Below are positions 10,984-12,482 of a DNA stretch of 12,482 bases, one piece after another. This stretch comes from Stephanodiscus triporus. Its lineage: Eukaryota > Bacillariophyta > Thalassiosirophyceae > Thalassiosirales > Thalassiosiraceae. Each line of letters opens with the position of its first letter. The first letter of the stretch is position 1. Position numbers and translations under genes: made by a program. The notes below the pieces were generated by a model. It ran no database searches, was not told where the DNA came from, and saw only the letters and a list, made by a program, of their open reading frames with translations. Location of the stretch: assembly GCA_036939755.1 (NCBI GenBank), contig JALLAZ010000725.1, positions 1-12,482 on the forward strand, in the 5' to 3' direction.

Positions 10984-11827
10984 ATGACCGCAATTGATGC
11001 TTTGGATGTAAAGATTTGCTCGTAATTTCCTCCTGTTCAATAAACAATTTACATAGAATAACTTACTAAAGGTCGTGACTGCGATCGCCCATAGCATTTC
11101 AAGATTCTCTCCAATTTCACGAGGAAATGCAGCCTAGGCTAATAGGGATTCGAATGACAATCGGGGCGTGATGGCGATGTGGGAATGAGAGGAAAACGCA
11201 CACAAAGTCTTCCAGTCGGAAGGATTCCACCACGTCCACAGCGTCGTGGAGTAAATCCATTCCAATTCGTGATTTTTGTGGGTGAGAGACACTTCATTCG
11301 AAGGTGGGGGGCAGCGCGGCCGGCAGATAAGGTAAGATAGGCCCGCCGGACCTCCTCTCTGAAGAGGAGATACAGATAGAAATAGAAGAACAGCAGGCCC
11401 TGGGAACAGACGGGCTGCTCTGGACAAAGATTGTCACCTGGGGGAATGCAATCTGGCGGACCTTGAAGATACCTCCCAAATCAAAGAAACTAATTGGCTA
11501 TTGGCGATCAAGGCCGCCCGAGAGGACGGCAGGTTGGAGGCACTACGGATACAGACCAATAGCGTTAAGACCACTGCATAGAGAAGGGCGTTGTTTTCAA
11601 ACAAACAACAGTTGTATGGCGATATGCCATATGTACCAAGGTGAAAGTCCTGGAAGGAGAGAATCCCTCTTCAGTGGTTCCGACTGTGACGCTGTCTGGC
11701 CTGGTGCCCTCGGCGTACCATGGAGACTCCAATTGTGGTTAAACTTGTTAAGAATCCTCCACCCGCCCCTGGCAGGCTTTTCTTGGGTGTTGCAAGCCGT
11801 AGCGTGCCGGGAAGGGATCTGACGCGG
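10984..11827. other. 3' flank and intergenic stretch, no supported gene
   Basis: This contains the LEM2-like 3' UTR and then about 780 bp of moderately GC-rich sequence. A 49-codon open segment beginning at ATG 11185 ends at a good donor, AAG|GTAAGA (11329-11336). Beyond it, 11363-11581 is open in one frame (including AREDGRLEALRIQ) and 11463-11822 in another. The frames cannot be joined convincingly, so I leave them as possible pseudogene traces rather than a gene. Confidence 0.45.
11039..11044 (+). terminator. Poly(A) signal of the LEM2-like gene
   Basis: AATAAA lies 55 bp after the TGA stop, preceded by a pyrimidine-rich CCTCCTGTTC. The position fits a short 3' UTR. Confidence 0.65.
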
Positions 11828-12043
11828 GTTCCGAAACTAAATTTGAATATCTGGGAAACCGACGAGTAGGTCAGCAGCCCGCCATTTTCAAAAAAATGCC
11901 CCGCCATTTGCATTTTGTTGTACCAAAATGGCGGGAACGATGGATTTAAAAAATATCAAAAACCTCTGGAAAGTTTAAAATATTATTAAGTTCCGAAACT
12001 ACTTGCGACAACCTGGAACTTTTTAAAAATTTAGTTCTGGAAC
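11828..12043. repeat. MITE-like unit with imperfect terminal inverted repeats
   Basis: GTTCCGAAACTAAATTT (11828-11844) is inverted at 12027-12043, matching at 15 of 17 positions. The first 12 bases recur directly at 11990-12001. Nested inside is an exact inverted pair, CCCGCCATTTT (11878-11888) and AAAATGGCGGG (11925-11935), with a further direct CCCGCCATTT at 11900-11909. The 216-bp size, AT-rich interior and lack of coding capacity resemble a miniature non-autonomous element. No clear target-site duplication is seen. Confidence 0.45.
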
Positions 12044-12482
12044 AAAATTTTGGAACACCCCAGCATCTGACCCAACCACTAAGGTAGTAGGTACCCACAA
12101 ACACATCACTATCAGATGCAAGACTTTCAATGGCCAGCATTGTGTCCACCGTCAACCACACCCATCCACTTCTGTACTATATAGTGCCTCCAAGCACACA
12201 GGATTGTACTCACCTGCTCCCCATCATTTTGAACAATCCGCCCAAATAGAATTACACCCCCACCTTTGCCATTTCAAATGGCAGCAATATTCAGCACTGT
12301 TGCTGAGCAAGCTAAAAAATGGCATTGAAAAGACTTGATAACTAACAACGCACTTGTTCAATGATTGTCAGGGAGTAAGACGCTATGCTTCCCAATGGCA
12401 GTCACCCTTCGACTTAGAGTATACTAGTAGTAGAATTAGAGTTAGAGCTAGAGGAAAGAGGAAAGGGAAGAAGTGAATGTTT
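12044..12482. other. Right-end stretch without a supported gene
   Basis: About 440 bp with no convincing open frame. It holds a small perfect hairpin, TGCCATTT-C-AAATGGCA (12267-12283), a TATA-like ACTATATAG at 12176-12184, and a purine-rich tail from about 12430. The TATA-like site could serve a gene beyond the right edge, but nothing confirms this. Confidence 0.45.

Overview
The window is nuclear DNA from a eukaryote. Coding frames are interrupted by short GT-AG introns, starts sit in eukaryotic-type contexts, and there are AATAAA signals and no ribosome-binding-site/operon organisation. Compact genes with 66-218 bp introns, a BAR-PH-ArfGAP-ankyrin protein, a LEM2/MAN1-type inner nuclear membrane protein, a VIT-family metal transporter and a copia-like gag remnant together suggest a stramenopile, most likely a diatom. 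The taxon is inference; no marker gene is present.

Layout. Positions 1 to about 800 hold the decayed 5' part of a minus-strand copia-type LTR retrotransposon: LTR end, primer-binding-like site and broken gag. Positions about 800-2000 are AT-rich and show no gene. A VIT-family Fe/Mn transporter lies on the minus strand (3020..2003, three exons proposed). It is divergent from an ACAP-type ArfGAP on the plus strand (3350..6376, two exons), with 329 bp between their starts. The ArfGAP converges on a minus-strand two-membrane-segment protein with a PH-like C-terminal part (7662..6701, two exons). That gene is divergent from a plus-strand LEM2/Src1/MAN1-like protein (8038..10983). Beyond its AATAAA at 11039 there is about 1.4 kb without a convincing gene, containing a MITE-like inverted-repeat unit (11828-12043).

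The four genes form two divergent pairs that meet tail to tail. They act at membranes (metal storage, Arf membrane traffic, a small PH-like membrane protein, the inner nuclear membrane), but nothing shows they belong to one pathway. The main points of interest are gene-model and genome-dynamics details. A 106-bp intron is hidden inside the long open frame of the transporter. The single ArfGAP intron is flanked by an exact 8-bp direct repeat. A 66-bp stop-free, frame-neutral intron or exitron sits right at the second membrane helix of the LEM2-like protein.
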